Shown here one piece after another: positions 7,605-15,843 of a DNA stretch of 36,620 bases. Source of the stretch: an uncultured Elusimicrobia bacterium (GTDB lineage: Bacteria; Elusimicrobiota; Endomicrobiia; Endomicrobiales; CAIRNS01); NCBI GenBank assembly GCA_903880015.1, contig CAIRNS010000025.1, positions 1 through 36,620 on the forward strand, in the 5' to 3' direction. Made by a program: the position numbers and the translations under genes. The notes under the pieces were generated by a model. That model saw nothing but the letters and a program-made list of their open reading frames with translations. It did not search any database and was not told where the DNA came from. Every line of letters starts with the position of its first letter. Within the stretch, counting starts at the first letter, position 1.

Positions 7605-8828
7605 ATGGAAAATAAAGATCACCGGCAAGTGCATACCATAGCAGTGTTTGTGACGATTTCGTGCGTTTTGCAGATCGCCGAATCTCTCATTCCTCACCCC
7701 ATCCCCGGCCTGCGTCTGGGCCTGTCCAATGTGATGACGCTTATTGCCTTGGTGAATCTGGGATTCGGCTATGCAATGGAAATAGCGATCCTGCGCACAG
7801 TGGTGAGTTCCTTCATTCTGGGAACGTTCATGTCCCCCACCTTTTTTCTGAGCTTTTCCGGAGCCGTCGTGAGCACATTGATTATGGGGGCGCTGTACTG
7901 GCTCTCCTCTTTTAGCGTGCGGTACCGTTTAAGTATAGTCGGAATCAGTATTTTTGGTGCGCTTACTCACAACATCGTTCAATTGAGTTTAGCGTACTTT
8001 ATTTTGATTAAAAACACAGGCATATTTTCTTTCCTGCCATGGTTGTGCATCGGTGCGGTGATTATGGGATGGTTTACCGGTCTCGTTGCCGGCAATGTAT
8101 GCAGAAAAATAAAAGAAATCGCCCGCCTGAACGAAGAAAACGCGGGCTTGAACGCGCACGACGAACCGGTGCCGGATAATGCGACGCTGCCGGCGGCGCC
8201 GGACCATCGCCGTACGATTGTCGGACACGGTTTCCTCTCTTTCGTGCCTGCGGAAATTAAAATTATAGCGGTATCAGCGTTGGCGCTGGGCATATTCCTA
8301 TTCGCCGATTTCCGCATCTATGCGGGGATGTTCGCCGTGCTTGCCGTCATTATTGTACTATCAAAAATTTCTTTTGCTGCACTGATCAATGCGATACGCA
8401 CATATGCGTCTCTTGTCCTGCTGGCATTTTTGTTTCCGCTGGTGCTCAATCATGGGTCTCATATTGTTCTCTCCCTGGGGGTTTTTGATGTGACCGCCGA
8501 GGGGTTATCCGCCGGCGTATTGTACAGCATGAGGATTCTATTCTTAATTCTTGCAAACTCTTTATTGATGCTCACTACGACACAGCAGGATTTGACAAGG
8601 GGTTTGGCAAAAACAATTTCACCGCTTAAAATCTTCGGCGTTTCTCCGGAGAGAATCGCAGCTATACTTTCTCTTTCCTTGGTTTCGATCCCCTCATATA
8701 TGGAAGTTGCAAAAAAGATTCTTAAAGAATCCAATTTCAAACAAGTAAAAACCCTGTATGCCCTGATCCCGTTGCTCAGTGGCATTATAGTCGCGTTGTA
8801 CACGGACGCTGAACGGAAAAGCTTATAG
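7605..8828 (+). CDS. fusion of Gx-transporter (EetB-like / Hpre_diP_synt_I) and EcfT-like (CbiQ-type) membrane domains
   Basis: A 407-residue polytopic membrane protein made of two halves. Residues 1-170 match the Gx transporter family (old name heptaprenyl diphosphate synthase component I), with GLRLGLSNVMTLIAL as a signature; the fold resembles ECF S-components. A charged, proline-rich linker (about 171-215) leads to a CbiQ/EcfT-like half (about 216-407) containing LLMLTTTQQDLTRGLAKTIS and SLSLVSIPSYMEVAKKI. The Ala-Arg-Gly coupling motifs by which EcfT proteins grip their ATPases are not evident (AKKILKES and ALYTDAERKSL stand there). No ATPase gene is nearby. AGGAAG precedes the ATG. In Listeria the separate homologues are EetB and the EcfT-like FmnA, the latter moving flavin across the membrane; a flavin-export role here is inference. 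Confidence 0.82.
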   Translation: MENKDHRQVHTIAVFVTISCVLQIAESLIPHPIPGLRLGLSNVMTLIALVNLGFGYAMEIAILRTVVSSFILGTFMSPTFFLSFSGAVVSTLIMGALYWLSSFSVRYRLSIVGISIFGALTHNIVQLSLAYFILIKNTGIFSFLPWLCIGAVIMGWFTGLVAGNVCRKIKEIARLNEENAGLNAHDEPVPDNATLPAAPDHRRTIVGHGFLSFVPAEIKIIAVSALALGIFLFADFRIYAGMFAVLAVIIVLSKISFAALINAIRTYASLVLLAFLFPLVLNHGSHIVLSLGVFDVTAEGLSAGVLYSMRILFLILANSLLMLTTTQQDLTRGLAKTISPLKIFGVSPERIAAILSLSLVSIPSYMEVAKKILKESNFKQVKTLYALIPLLSGIIVALYTDAERKSL

Positions 8829-8904
8829 TATCCGAAACATAAGATGTTTTTAAGGGGGTGGTTCAATAGTCCCGTAGTACAAATTGAGACAAGGAGAATT
8901 AAAA

Positions 8905-10014
8905 ATGAAGTTGAAAAAAAACATTGTTTTGTCAGCCATTTTGTTGTTGACAGTCGCAGGGTTTGTCAGTGCAAGTGAAATTACCGGAGACAGCTTGAAA
9001 GAAACTTTGGGCGGCGTAAGCATCGGCGGACACATAAAGATGTACATGTATGACGGCACTGAAGGCACGCACAACGGCGTTAAGCAGCAGGATAACAGTT
9101 CTGCCGGCTTCGGCGGCCATGCTTTTTATCTCTATGTGGGTAAAGAGCTCGAGTCGTGGTTGAGATTGGATTCTCAGTTGGAGTACGAGTACACTGCCAG
9201 TGCAACTCCGAAGTTGGGTTCGGACATTACCCGTGGAGCTAATACTTCTGCGGCTACTGATCCCTTAGCTAAGACGACGGCAATCGCCCAGCTCTTTATG
9301 ACGGCTTCTCTGCCGCATGGCATTGAGATGAAAGTCGGTTCGTTCAATGCCATGTATTCCGAGTATTATGCGCGGGAAACCTGGTGGAGCGAGCAGTATC
9401 ATTTGAATCCAGGAATATGTTCATTGATAGCCCTGCACGATACGGGCATTGAATTGAATAAGAACTTCGAATTTACCGGAGTTTCGCTGCCGGTGTATTT
9501 GAGCCTTCTCAATGGACAGCAGGTCGCAGACAACAACAACGATAAAATGACATTGCTGCATGTCGCTCCTGAGTTCTTCCATTCAGCATTGAAGATCATG
9601 GGATCGTACGGCGTTGGCAAATATGACGCTGCCGATAAATATACTGCGACCAGAACTTTGATCGGCGCCGAGTATAAAATAGCGCAGGTCAGACTCAGCA
9701 GCGAATATTCAACCCTTACATCGCAAGACAAGATTGCCGTGGGAAAAGATGCCGTCAATCAAGGGTACTATGTGCAGGGAATGTATGTGTTTAACGATAT
9801 GTGGCGCGCCGGCATTAATAACAGCCATGCGGACAATGAAGCCGTTGCAACATACCGCGAAGTATGGGACACGAACACCTTGCTGCTTGACTGCTTCTTG
9901 ACTCCCAGCTCAAGCATCATCGGACAGTATACGATGGCGGAAGGCAATAGAACTAACGGTTCAGACAAAGTAAAGTATAATCGCTTTACTCTCGGCTGGC
10001 GGACAACATTCTAA
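8905..10014 (+). CDS. outer-membrane porin-like beta-barrel protein
   Basis: A 369-residue exported protein. The start at 8905 follows a strong AAGGAG (8891-8896) and gives a clean signal peptide (KLKK, then a hydrophobic run, cleavage near FVSAS). The mature part has alternating polar and hydrophobic strands rich in Tyr, Gly and Trp, without membrane helices, and ends in FTLGWRTTF. The C-terminal Phe in an alternating pattern is the BamA-recognised signal of outer-membrane beta-barrels. The length suits a barrel of about 16 strands. No specific porin family is recognised. It lies between the EcfT-fusion and apbE genes, which suggests that solute, flavin or electron-carrier passage through the outer membrane belongs to the same process (inference). 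Confidence 0.82.
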   Translation: MKLKKNIVLSAILLLTVAGFVSASEITGDSLKETLGGVSIGGHIKMYMYDGTEGTHNGVKQQDNSSAGFGGHAFYLYVGKELESWLRLDSQLEYEYTASATPKLGSDITRGANTSAATDPLAKTTAIAQLFMTASLPHGIEMKVGSFNAMYSEYYARETWWSEQYHLNPGICSLIALHDTGIELNKNFEFTGVSLPVYLSLLNGQQVADNNNDKMTLLHVAPEFFHSALKIMGSYGVGKYDAADKYTATRTLIGAEYKIAQVRLSSEYSTLTSQDKIAVGKDAVNQGYYVQGMYVFNDMWRAGINNSHADNEAVATYREVWDTNTLLLDCFLTPSSSIIGQYTMAEGNRTNGSDKVKYNRFTLGWRTTF

Positions 10015-10044
10015 TTGCGTAAGATAATAAGATAAAACGGGGAA

Positions 10045-10077
10045 GGGAAGCGGCTATGGAAAACATAGCCGCTTCCC
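10045..10077 (+). promoter_or_regulatory. perfect 14-bp hairpin between porin and apbE genes
   Basis: Bases 10045-10058 pair perfectly with 10064-10077 around a GAAAA loop. No T-run follows on the + strand, so it is not a standard intrinsic terminator. It lies 30 bp after the porin stop and 20 bp before the apbE start, a position suited to protecting the upstream mRNA end or lowering downstream expression, so that the abundant porin and the enzyme are made at different levels (inference). Confidence 0.6.
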
Positions 10078-10097
10078 CCAACCAGAAATGACCGCGC

Positions 10098-11102
10098 ATG
10101 TTTTTGCTTAAAAAATTAAAAATCATATCCTTTATCCTCGCCGCGCTGCTGATTGCTTCGTTCGCGGTGAGAAATTATAATATCCGTCACAACCGCATGG
10201 AAGAAAGAAAGCGGTTCATGATGGATACTTTTGTCATGATAAAGGCCGCCGGACCGTCAAAAAAAGCTATTAAGGCGATTGAAGATGCCCTGGACCGGAT
10301 GCAGGAAATCGATGTAAAAATGAATCCCATGAATCCTGCAAGCCCCTTGTATGCGTTTAACGAAAAAGGGACGCCTATTGATGACCCTGAGATCGTTTTG
10401 CTCGTTCAAAAAGGTCTTGAGATCAGCAAGCTCTCCGGCGGAGCGTTTGATATGACGCTTCTTCCCCTGACAAAATTGTGGGGGTTTAGCGGAAAAGCGC
10501 CGCATCTGCCCGCGGACCGGGACATACAAGACGCTCTTGCCAAAACAGGATACAAATATCTGGTGGTCAAAGACGGAAAAGTTAAAAAATTGAGGCCCTA
10601 TATTCAAATTGACTTCGGCGGCATTGCAAAAGGATACGCCGTGGGCGAAGCAGTTAAAATCCTAAAGCGCGAGGGCATAACTTCAGCCATGATAGATGCC
10701 GGCGGAGACATCTTTGCCGTGGGTAAAAGCGGCGGGAAAAAGTTATGGAAAATCGGCGTTAAGTCGCCCCGAGATGAAGGCATTGTGGGCTATGTAGAGC
10801 TTACCGAGAAGTCGATAGCATGTTCAGGAGATTATGAAAGATATTTTATCAAAGACGGCAAACGCTATCATCATATTTTTAACGCAAAAACCGGCTACCC
10901 CGCGGATGGCGGTTTGCTCAGCGCTTCCATCATTTACCATGATTGCACGATGACCGATGTGTGGACGAAAGTGCTCTTTGTCCTCGGTCCCGAAAAAGGC
11001 ATGGAGCTCGTAAAGAAGAATCCGGGCATGGAAGCGATAATGGTTACCAAGGATAATAAGGTGCTTTATTTTGGAACGGAAAATATGCTTAAAAAAATAT
11101 AA
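10098..11102 (+). CDS. apbE: FAD:protein FMN transferase ApbE (FmnB-like)
   Basis: A 334-residue exported flavinyl transferase. It moves FMN from FAD, with Mg2+, onto a threonine of a target protein. An N-terminal membrane anchor (about 9-25, no lipobox Cys) places it on the outer face of the inner membrane. Family blocks are visible: MDTFVMI (start of domain), DFGGIAKGYA (172-181), MIDAGGDIFAVG (DAGGD 200-204), SGDYERYF, HHIFNAKTGYP (258-268) and a D-x-x-T metal and catalytic region (Asp 287, Thr 290). The next gene encodes a secreted protein with a flavinylation site, its likely substrate. The ribosome-binding site is weak, and the strong hairpin just upstream may tune expression. Confidence 0.95.
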   Translation: MFLLKKLKIISFILAALLIASFAVRNYNIRHNRMEERKRFMMDTFVMIKAAGPSKKAIKAIEDALDRMQEIDVKMNPMNPASPLYAFNEKGTPIDDPEIVLLVQKGLEISKLSGGAFDMTLLPLTKLWGFSGKAPHLPADRDIQDALAKTGYKYLVVKDGKVKKLRPYIQIDFGGIAKGYAVGEAVKILKREGITSAMIDAGGDIFAVGKSGGKKLWKIGVKSPRDEGIVGYVELTEKSIACSGDYERYFIKDGKRYHHIFNAKTGYPADGGLLSASIIYHDCTMTDVWTKVLFVLGPEKGMELVKKNPGMEAIMVTKDNKVLYFGTENMLKKI

Positions 11103-11142
11103 ATCATGGGGGTTTGCCTCCATAAAGAAAAGGAGTAGGAAA

Positions 11143-11727
11143 ATGTTTAAAAAAAGCATGTTGCTGGCAGTGTGTTGCGGGATTATGGTTGTTGCGGTTG
11201 AACAAAGTTTCGCCATTCGTCTTTTGACGAAAGAAGAAGCGATAAAAGGTGTTTTCGGACCGGGTGCCGTCGTTGTTGTTGAAACCAAGCAGTTAAAAGA
11301 ATCCCATCTTGCTAAAGTTACTGAAAGAATGGGCGGAAGCTTGGTAAGCGCGCAAAAAGGATCGAAATCAAGTGAAGTCGCGGCCAAGACCAGTTACGAT
11401 TTTATCTTCTCGATGAAAGACGGAAAAAAAGATAAAGTAGCCATTATTGACGAAGAACCCGGCAAATGGGGCCCCGTAGAGTTTATCGTTGCGATGGACT
11501 TAAAAGGCGCAATCACCCGAGTGGATGTTCTGAGCTATCAGGAAAAAAGAGGCCAGCCCATTGCCCGTCATAGTTTTATGAGCCAGTTTGAAGGAAAATC
11601 GAGCAAAGACAAGATTATGGTCAACAAAGACATCAACGGCGTGAGCGGCGCTACCATTTCTTCCAATTGCGCGACATTTGCCGTCAGAAAAGCAATCGCA
11701 CTGTACGAGGAACTGTATCTCAAATAG
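11143..11727 (+). CDS. secreted FMN-binding domain protein (covalent flavoprotein, NqrC/RnfG/PplA-type domain)
   Basis: A 194-residue exported protein. AGGAG at 11131-11135 fixes the start at 11143, giving a signal peptide ending near QSFA (residues 21-24). The C-terminal half is an FMN_bind domain, with GPVEFIVAMDLKGAITRVDVL and the modification motif GVSGATISS, in which Thr 171 (bases 11653-11655) should carry FMN through a phosphoester bond placed by ApbE. Unlike NqrC or RnfG it is encoded without Nqr or Rnf subunits. It is therefore likely a free or loosely attached electron carrier outside the inner membrane, as proposed for PplA in Listeria. No lipobox Cys follows the signal peptide. 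The family and site are clear; the electron partners are not. Confidence 0.92.
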   Translation: MFKKSMLLAVCCGIMVVAVEQSFAIRLLTKEEAIKGVFGPGAVVVVETKQLKESHLAKVTERMGGSLVSAQKGSKSSEVAAKTSYDFIFSMKDGKKDKVAIIDEEPGKWGPVEFIVAMDLKGAITRVDVLSYQEKRGQPIARHSFMSQFEGKSSKDKIMVNKDINGVSGATISSNCATFAVRKAIALYEELYLK

Positions 11728-11821
11728 AATGGTCAGAAATGCAGTATTGTTGCGGCGGACATTATTTCGCTGCGCGTAATAAGCGTCCCCCCGGCGAGAT
11801 GCGACACTCAGGAGGAAGTAT

Positions 11822-12292
11822 ATGGAAAATTTTAGATTGTCGAAGGCTCCGGTAAGTTTAAAGATATTTATGACCGTTTTGCTGTGTATGCTGGGACTCA
11901 TTTACTTATCATTGCTGTTGCATATTTGGCAGGATACTCAGATGAAGCCGGCGCTGGTTGCCCAGGGATACGCTTCCATGGAAACATTGGAGCTTGCCGA
12001 CCATACGCACAAGTATTTGCCGTACTATGTTATTTATCTTTTTGCGATTCCCACCGGACTTTTCATGTTGACATCTTTTCCTGAAAAAGTTAAGCGGGTA
12101 CTGGCTGTCCTGCCTTTTGTATTAATCGGTATTGATGTTACTTCTATGTGGCTGATACCGTATCTCTCAAAAATGCTGTTTGCCTGGGTGTTGTGGTTTG
12201 CCGGGTCGTTTCTGTCAATGACCTTTTTTGTCCTGTTTGTATTAAATCTTTATGATGTCTGGCTGAGAAAAAACACGGCTTCTGTGCAATAA
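11822..12292 (+). CDS. small four-helix membrane protein of unknown function
   Basis: A 156-residue protein with four predicted membrane helices (about 14-34, 67-83, 91-112, 117-143). Between helices 1 and 2 it has an exposed stretch with ADHTHKYLP; there is also a His near the end of helix 1 (LLLHIWQD). A third-helix segment GIDVTSMWLIPY carries Asp and Trp in a hydrophobic setting. I recall similar short four-helix proteins near cytochrome and extracellular electron transfer genes in metal-reducing bacteria, sometimes misnamed elongation factor-1 alpha, but cannot confirm homology. The histidines could bind heme. AGGAGG lies before the ATG. Being last in the flavin cluster and just ahead of nuoA, it may link the flavoprotein to the quinone pool (inference). 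Confidence 0.75.
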   Translation: MENFRLSKAPVSLKIFMTVLLCMLGLIYLSLLLHIWQDTQMKPALVAQGYASMETLELADHTHKYLPYYVIYLFAIPTGLFMLTSFPEKVKRVLAVLPFVLIGIDVTSMWLIPYLSKMLFAWVLWFAGSFLSMTFFVLFVLNLYDVWLRKNTASVQ

Positions 12293-12360
12293 AAGCATGG
12301 ATTATTTGCTCTAAATAGTGTAAAATATTTAAACATACTTATCCGGGTCAGGAGCATATC

Positions 12361-12708
12361 ATTTATCACTATATTTTTGTCTTTATCGTCGCGGGGATAG
12401 GATTCGTCATTGCTCCCTTTATCATGTCCTATCTTATTGCGCCCGATAAACCCAGCAAAGAAAAACTTTCAACATACGAATGCGGCGAACCCCCGGTGGG
12501 GTTTGCCTGGGTTCAGTACAATGTGAGATATTATATTTTTGTTCTCATGTTCCTGATTTTCGATGTTGAAACTATTTTTCTGTTCCCCTGGGCGGTGTCT
12601 TTCCGGGACATCGGCATGATAGCGCTGACTGAGATGTTTGTGTTTCTTTCGATCCTTCTGCTGGGTCTCGCCTATGCGTGGAGGAAAGGAGCTTTGGAAT
12701 GGTCTTAG
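12361..12708 (+). CDS. nuoA: NADH-quinone oxidoreductase subunit A (NuoA), non-canonical ATT start
   Basis: A 115-residue three-helix membrane subunit of complex I. The conserved core [11 protein letters not shown] and [18 protein letters not shown] is clear. The first ATG in frame (12424) would delete the first membrane helix and has no ribosome-binding site. The frame stays open upstream to 12319 but contains no ATG, GTG or TTG. AGGAG at 12350-12354 lies six bases before ATT at 12361, and starting there restores a full first helix ([19 protein letters not shown]). ATC at 12358 is an alternative. So either a rare near-cognate start is used or the assembly has an error. The spacer before it holds TAAAAT at 12321-12326 but no convincing -35 box. 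The end overlaps nuoB by 10 bases. Confidence 0.85.
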   Translation: MYHYIFVFIVAGIGFVIAPFIMSYLIAPDKPSKEKLSTYECGEPPVGFAWVQYNVRYYIFVLMFLIFDVETIFLFPWAVSFRDIGMIALTEMFVFLSILLLGLAYAWRKGALEWS

Positions 12709-13199
12709 AAAAGCTCCCGATATACCTTGAGAAAATCCCGGGTGGTCAAATCGTCATAACCGATTATAACAATCTATTGAGCTGGTCCAGAAAAAACTCT
12801 CTGTGGCCGCTGACATTCGGCCTTGCCTGTTGTGCCATAGAGATGATGGCGGCGGGCGCGTCCCGCTACGACTGGTCGCGGTTTGGTTTTGAAGTTGCGC
12901 GGGCAACGCCCCGTCAGGCGGATTTGATGATAGTGGCGGGGACGGTCACTGAAAAGATGGAGAAAAGGATTAAACTTTTGTGGCAGCAGATGCCGGAACC
13001 GAAATATGTGATATCCATGGGAAATTGCGCCAACACCGGCGGACCATTCTATTATGATTCCTACACGGTGGTTAAAGGCGTTGACACGATTATTCCGGTT
13101 GATGTATATGTGCCCGGCTGCCCGCCGCGTCCGGAAGGTTTGTTGTTCGGGATGATAGAGTTACAGAAAAAAATAATGGCACAGAAAAAACCCCTATGA
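12699..13199 (+). CDS. nuoB: NADH-quinone oxidoreductase subunit B (NuoB)
   Basis: A 166-residue subunit that holds the terminal [4Fe-4S] cluster N2, which passes electrons to quinone. The ligands are visible: the tandem Cys 44-45 in [11 protein letters not shown], Cys 110 in [10 protein letters not shown] and Cys 141 in [29 protein letters not shown] is the usual conserved block. The start at 12699 follows AAGGAG (12686-12691); a GTG at 12678 would add seven residues overlapping nuoA further. The stop shares bases with nuoC (ATGA). Nothing in the protein departs from the family. Confidence 0.97.
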   Translation: MVLEKLPIYLEKIPGGQIVITDYNNLLSWSRKNSLWPLTFGLACCAIEMMAAGASRYDWSRFGFEVARATPRQADLMIVAGTVTEKMEKRIKLLWQQMPEPKYVISMGNCANTGGPFYYDSYTVVKGVDTIIPVDVYVPGCPPRPEGLLFGMIELQKKIMAQKKPL

Positions 13200-13657
13200 C
13201 TACGCAAGAAATAATTAGAAAAATCAGCGGTAGGTTCCCTACAGTTGAAACGACTATCATTGATGGAGAGAATGCATTGAATGTCCTGACAGATAAGGAC
13301 GCGATAGTGCAGCTGTGTGCGTTTATCAAAAATGAGTTGGGATATGATTATCTGCAATTTTTAACCTGCATCGACCGGTTGGACAAACTTGAAATTCACT
13401 ATCACCTGTATGCATATGCAAGCCAGGGGACAATCATAGTCAAGACAAGCGTTGAACGCGTCGGGGGAAAAATTCAATCCGTGGCAGCCTTGTGGAAAGC
13501 CGCTGACTGGCATGAACGGGAAGCATATGACCTGTTCGGGGTTGTTTTTGAAGGACATCCGGGACTAAGGCGCATATTGTTGGAAGAAGATTTCGTGGGA
13601 CATCCGCTTTTGAAAGATTTTAAAGGAAAGAATGTAGTTGTGTTACCGAAAATATGA
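13196..13657 (+). CDS. nuoC: NADH-quinone oxidoreductase subunit C (NuoC, 30 kDa)
   Basis: A 153-residue peripheral-arm subunit, separate from NuoD rather than fused as in E. coli. The signature [18 protein letters not shown] and [18 protein letters not shown] sit in the last third. It helps join the peripheral arm to NuoD and NuoI. It is translationally coupled to both neighbours by ATGA overlaps. The protein is compact and lacks the long C-terminal extension of some homologues. Confidence 0.96.
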   Translation: MTTQEIIRKISGRFPTVETTIIDGENALNVLTDKDAIVQLCAFIKNELGYDYLQFLTCIDRLDKLEIHYHLYAYASQGTIIVKTSVERVGGKIQSVAALWKAADWHEREAYDLFGVVFEGHPGLRRILLEEDFVGHPLLKDFKGKNVVVLPKI

Positions 13658-14772
13658 AAGAAGATTCAGCACAAGATTTTATTACTGAAGAGTATTTATT
13701 AAACATGGGCCCGCAGCATCCGGCCACGCATGGCGTTCTGCGCTTGGTTTTGCGCATGGACGGGGAAAATATTCTTGATCTCGTTCCTGACTTGGGTTAT
13801 CTTCACCGCGGTTTTGAGAAGATTGCCGAGAATAGAACCTATAAGCAGTTTCTTCCTTTTACCGACCGGCTTGATTATCTTGCCGGAATGTTTAACAACC
13901 ATGTCTATTGCCTGGCTGTTGAGAAACTGCTTAAAATAACTGTTCCTCCGCGCGCAGAATACATCAGGGTTCTGGTATCGGAATTAAACAGGATAGCCAG
14001 TCATCTCGTCTGGTTTGGCCCGTTTGCCATGGACTTGGGAGCCATAACCCCGTTTTTATACGCTTTCAGGGAACGCGAGATGATTATAGACCTGCTTGAA
14101 TCGGTTTCCGGGCAGAGGTTAACCTACAGTTATTTCAGAATAGGCGGCGTCGCCCAGGACCTTCCGGATGATTTTATAGTTCAGGCAAAAGCGTTTTGCG
14201 AATATTTCAAACCAAAAGTAGATGAGTACGATACATTGTTAAGCAAGAATATTATTTTCATAAAACGGACAAAAAATATAGGTGTTCTGCCCAAGGAATT
14301 GGCAATTGACTATGGATGCAGCGGGCCTGTTCTCCGTGGTTCGGGCGTTGCGTACGATGTCAGAAAAAATGAGCCATACAGCGTTTACAAAGACCTTTCA
14401 TTCGATATCCCCGTCGGGACCATCGGAGATTCACTGGACAGATACAATGTCAGGATTGAAGAGATGAGACAATCCGTCAGGATAATCGAGCAGGTGCTTG
14501 AAAAACTTCCCGGCGGAGAGATTATGGCTGCGGTGCCGAAGGTCGTCAAACCCGCGCCGGGCGAGGCCTACGCACGCATAGAAGCTCCTCGCGGAGATTT
14601 CGGTTTTTTTATCGTCAGCGACGGTTCGGATAAACCCTACCGCTTGAAAATTCGCGCGCCGTCATTTTCAAACCTTTCCGTACTGCCCGAACTGGTAAAA
14701 GGGCTAAAAATAAGCGATGTGCTGGCTGTTTTCGGCAGTATTGACATTGTTTTGGGGGATGTGGACAGATGA
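13654..14772 (+). CDS. nuoD: NADH-quinone oxidoreductase subunit D (NuoD, 49 kDa)
   Basis: A 372-residue hydrogenase-large-subunit-like protein that shapes the quinone site beside Nuo[16 protein letters not shown] (His 22 and His 26) is the quinone-binding loop. Further conserved blocks are [42 protein letters not shown] and [16 protein letters not shown]. No Ni-binding cysteines are present, as expected for NuoD rather than a hydrogenase. ATGA overlaps at both ends. No nuoE, nuoF or nuoG follows; nuoH begins at once. Confidence 0.97.
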   Translation: MKEDSAQDFITEEYLLNMGPQHPATHGVLRLVLRMDGENILDLVPDLGYLHRGFEKIAENRTYKQFLPFTDRLDYLAGMFNNHVYCLAVEKLLKITVPPRAEYIRVLVSELNRIASHLVWFGPFAMDLGAITPFLYAFREREMIIDLLESVSGQRLTYSYFRIGGVAQDLPDDFIVQAKAFCEYFKPKVDEYDTLLSKNIIFIKRTKNIGVLPKELAIDYGCSGPVLRGSGVAYDVRKNEPYSVYKDLSFDIPVGTIGDSLDRYNVRIEEMRQSVRIIEQVLEKLPGGEIMAAVPKVVKPAPGEAYARIEAPRGDFGFFIVSDGSDKPYRLKIRAPSFSNLSVLPELVKGLKISDVLAVFGSIDIVLGDVDR

Positions 14773-15833
14773 TCACCGTATGCGTTTCCTATATGTTCAA
14801 TTTAGTGTCGTTGTTTGACCTTATTTCAAATCTTCTGCTGAATGTGTGGATGAACATAGGGTTGCCCGTCATACTCTTTGAACTTATCAAAAAATTTGTG
14901 GTCGCGGGCGTTATGTTCGGTCTGCTCTCCGTTACGGTCATGTTTCTCATCTGGTTGGAACGGAGAATTTGCGCCCGCTTCCAGTCAAGAGTTGGTCCCA
15001 ATCGCGTCGGTTTTCAGGGATTCTTGCAGCCGGTGGCGGATGCGATTAAACTGCTTGCCAAAGAAAATATCGTTCCTCAAGACGCTGACCGGCTGGTCCA
15101 TTTTCTGGCTCCGCCCATTGTTTTTACGGCAGCTTTTACGGCGTACCTGTGTATGCCCTTTGGTCCGGGGCTGATTGCTTTGGATATCAACCTCGGCATT
15201 CTGTATATTTTTTCCATTACCACGCTGGGAGTTATGGGGATCCTGCTGGCCGGCTGGGGTTCTAATAATAAATATTCTTTGTTGGGCGGCATGCGCTCTG
15301 TGGCTCAAATTGTCAGCTATGAGATACCGCTCATTTTATCGGTATTGGGTGTTGTCATGCTGACAAATACGCTGAAAATAACTGAAATTGTAGATGCGCA
15401 AAAAAGCTTTTTTGATTGGTTTATATTCAGACAGCCGCTGGCTTTCATCATTTATCTCATTGCGGGTACGGCGGAATTAAACCGCACTCCTTTTGATATT
15501 CCGGAAGCGGAAAGCGAATTGACCGGCGGATATCATACTGAATACTCAGGCATTCGGTTTTCAATGTTCTTTTTGGCGGAATTCACCAACATGTTCATGG
15601 TCTCCGCTATCGCGACAAGTATCTTTTTGGGCGGGTGGCACGGATTCGGATTTTTACCTCCCTATGTATGGTTTTTTGTAAAATGTTTTGCGGTGGTTTT
15701 TCTTTTGATTTGGTTCAGGTGGACATTCCCGCGGATGCGGTTCGACCAGTTAATGGATTTAGGTTGGAAAGCGCTAACCCCGTTGGCATTCGTCAATATT
15801 TTTCTGACGGGTATAATGATTTTCATTAAGTGA
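14769..15833 (+). CDS. nuoH: NADH-quinone oxidoreductase subunit H (NuoH)
   Basis: A 354-residue membrane subunit that joins the peripheral and membrane arms and forms the quinone chamber. Recognisable blocks are WLERRICARFQSRVGPNRVGFQGFLQPVADAIK-like sequence at about 63-95, then the loop GTAELNRTPFDIPEAESELT with its acidic residues (about 233-252) and YHTEYSGIRFSMFFLAEF. About eight membrane helices are expected. The ATG overlaps the nuoD stop (ATGA). It directly follows nuoD, confirming that the NADH-module genes are absent from this operon. Confidence 0.97.
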   Translation: MITVCVSYMFNLVSLFDLISNLLLNVWMNIGLPVILFELIKKFVVAGVMFGLLSVTVMFLIWLERRICARFQSRVGPNRVGFQGFLQPVADAIKLLAKENIVPQDADRLVHFLAPPIVFTAAFTAYLCMPFGPGLIALDINLGILYIFSITTLGVMGILLAGWGSNNKYSLLGGMRSVAQIVSYEIPLILSVLGVVMLTNTLKITEIVDAQKSFFDWFIFRQPLAFIIYLIAGTAELNRTPFDIPEAESELTGGYHTEYSGIRFSMFFLAEFTNMFMVSAIATSIFLGGWHGFGFLPPYVWFFVKCFAVVFLLIWFRWTFPRMRFDQLMDLGWKALTPLAFVNIFLTGIMIFIK

Positions 15834-15843
15834 GAATAATCTT

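Noticed and set aside
8905-10014. Idea that the beta-barrel is a porin-cytochrome conduit component
   Set aside because: No CxxCH heme motifs occur in this or the adjacent proteins, so a multiheme conduit is not supported by the window.
11143-11727. Assignment as NqrC or RnfG
   Set aside because: No other Nqr or Rnf subunits are nearby and the protein has a cleavable signal peptide rather than the usual Nqr/Rnf context.
11728-11821. Imperfect stem (GGAC-TTATT with AATAA-GTCC) between the FMN-binding and four-helix genes
   Set aside because: Interrupted pairing, large loop and no T-run; could be chance.
12424-12708. Short NuoA beginning at ATG 12424
   Set aside because: It would lack the first membrane helix and has no ribosome-binding site, while the frame continues upstream with good NuoA-like sequence.
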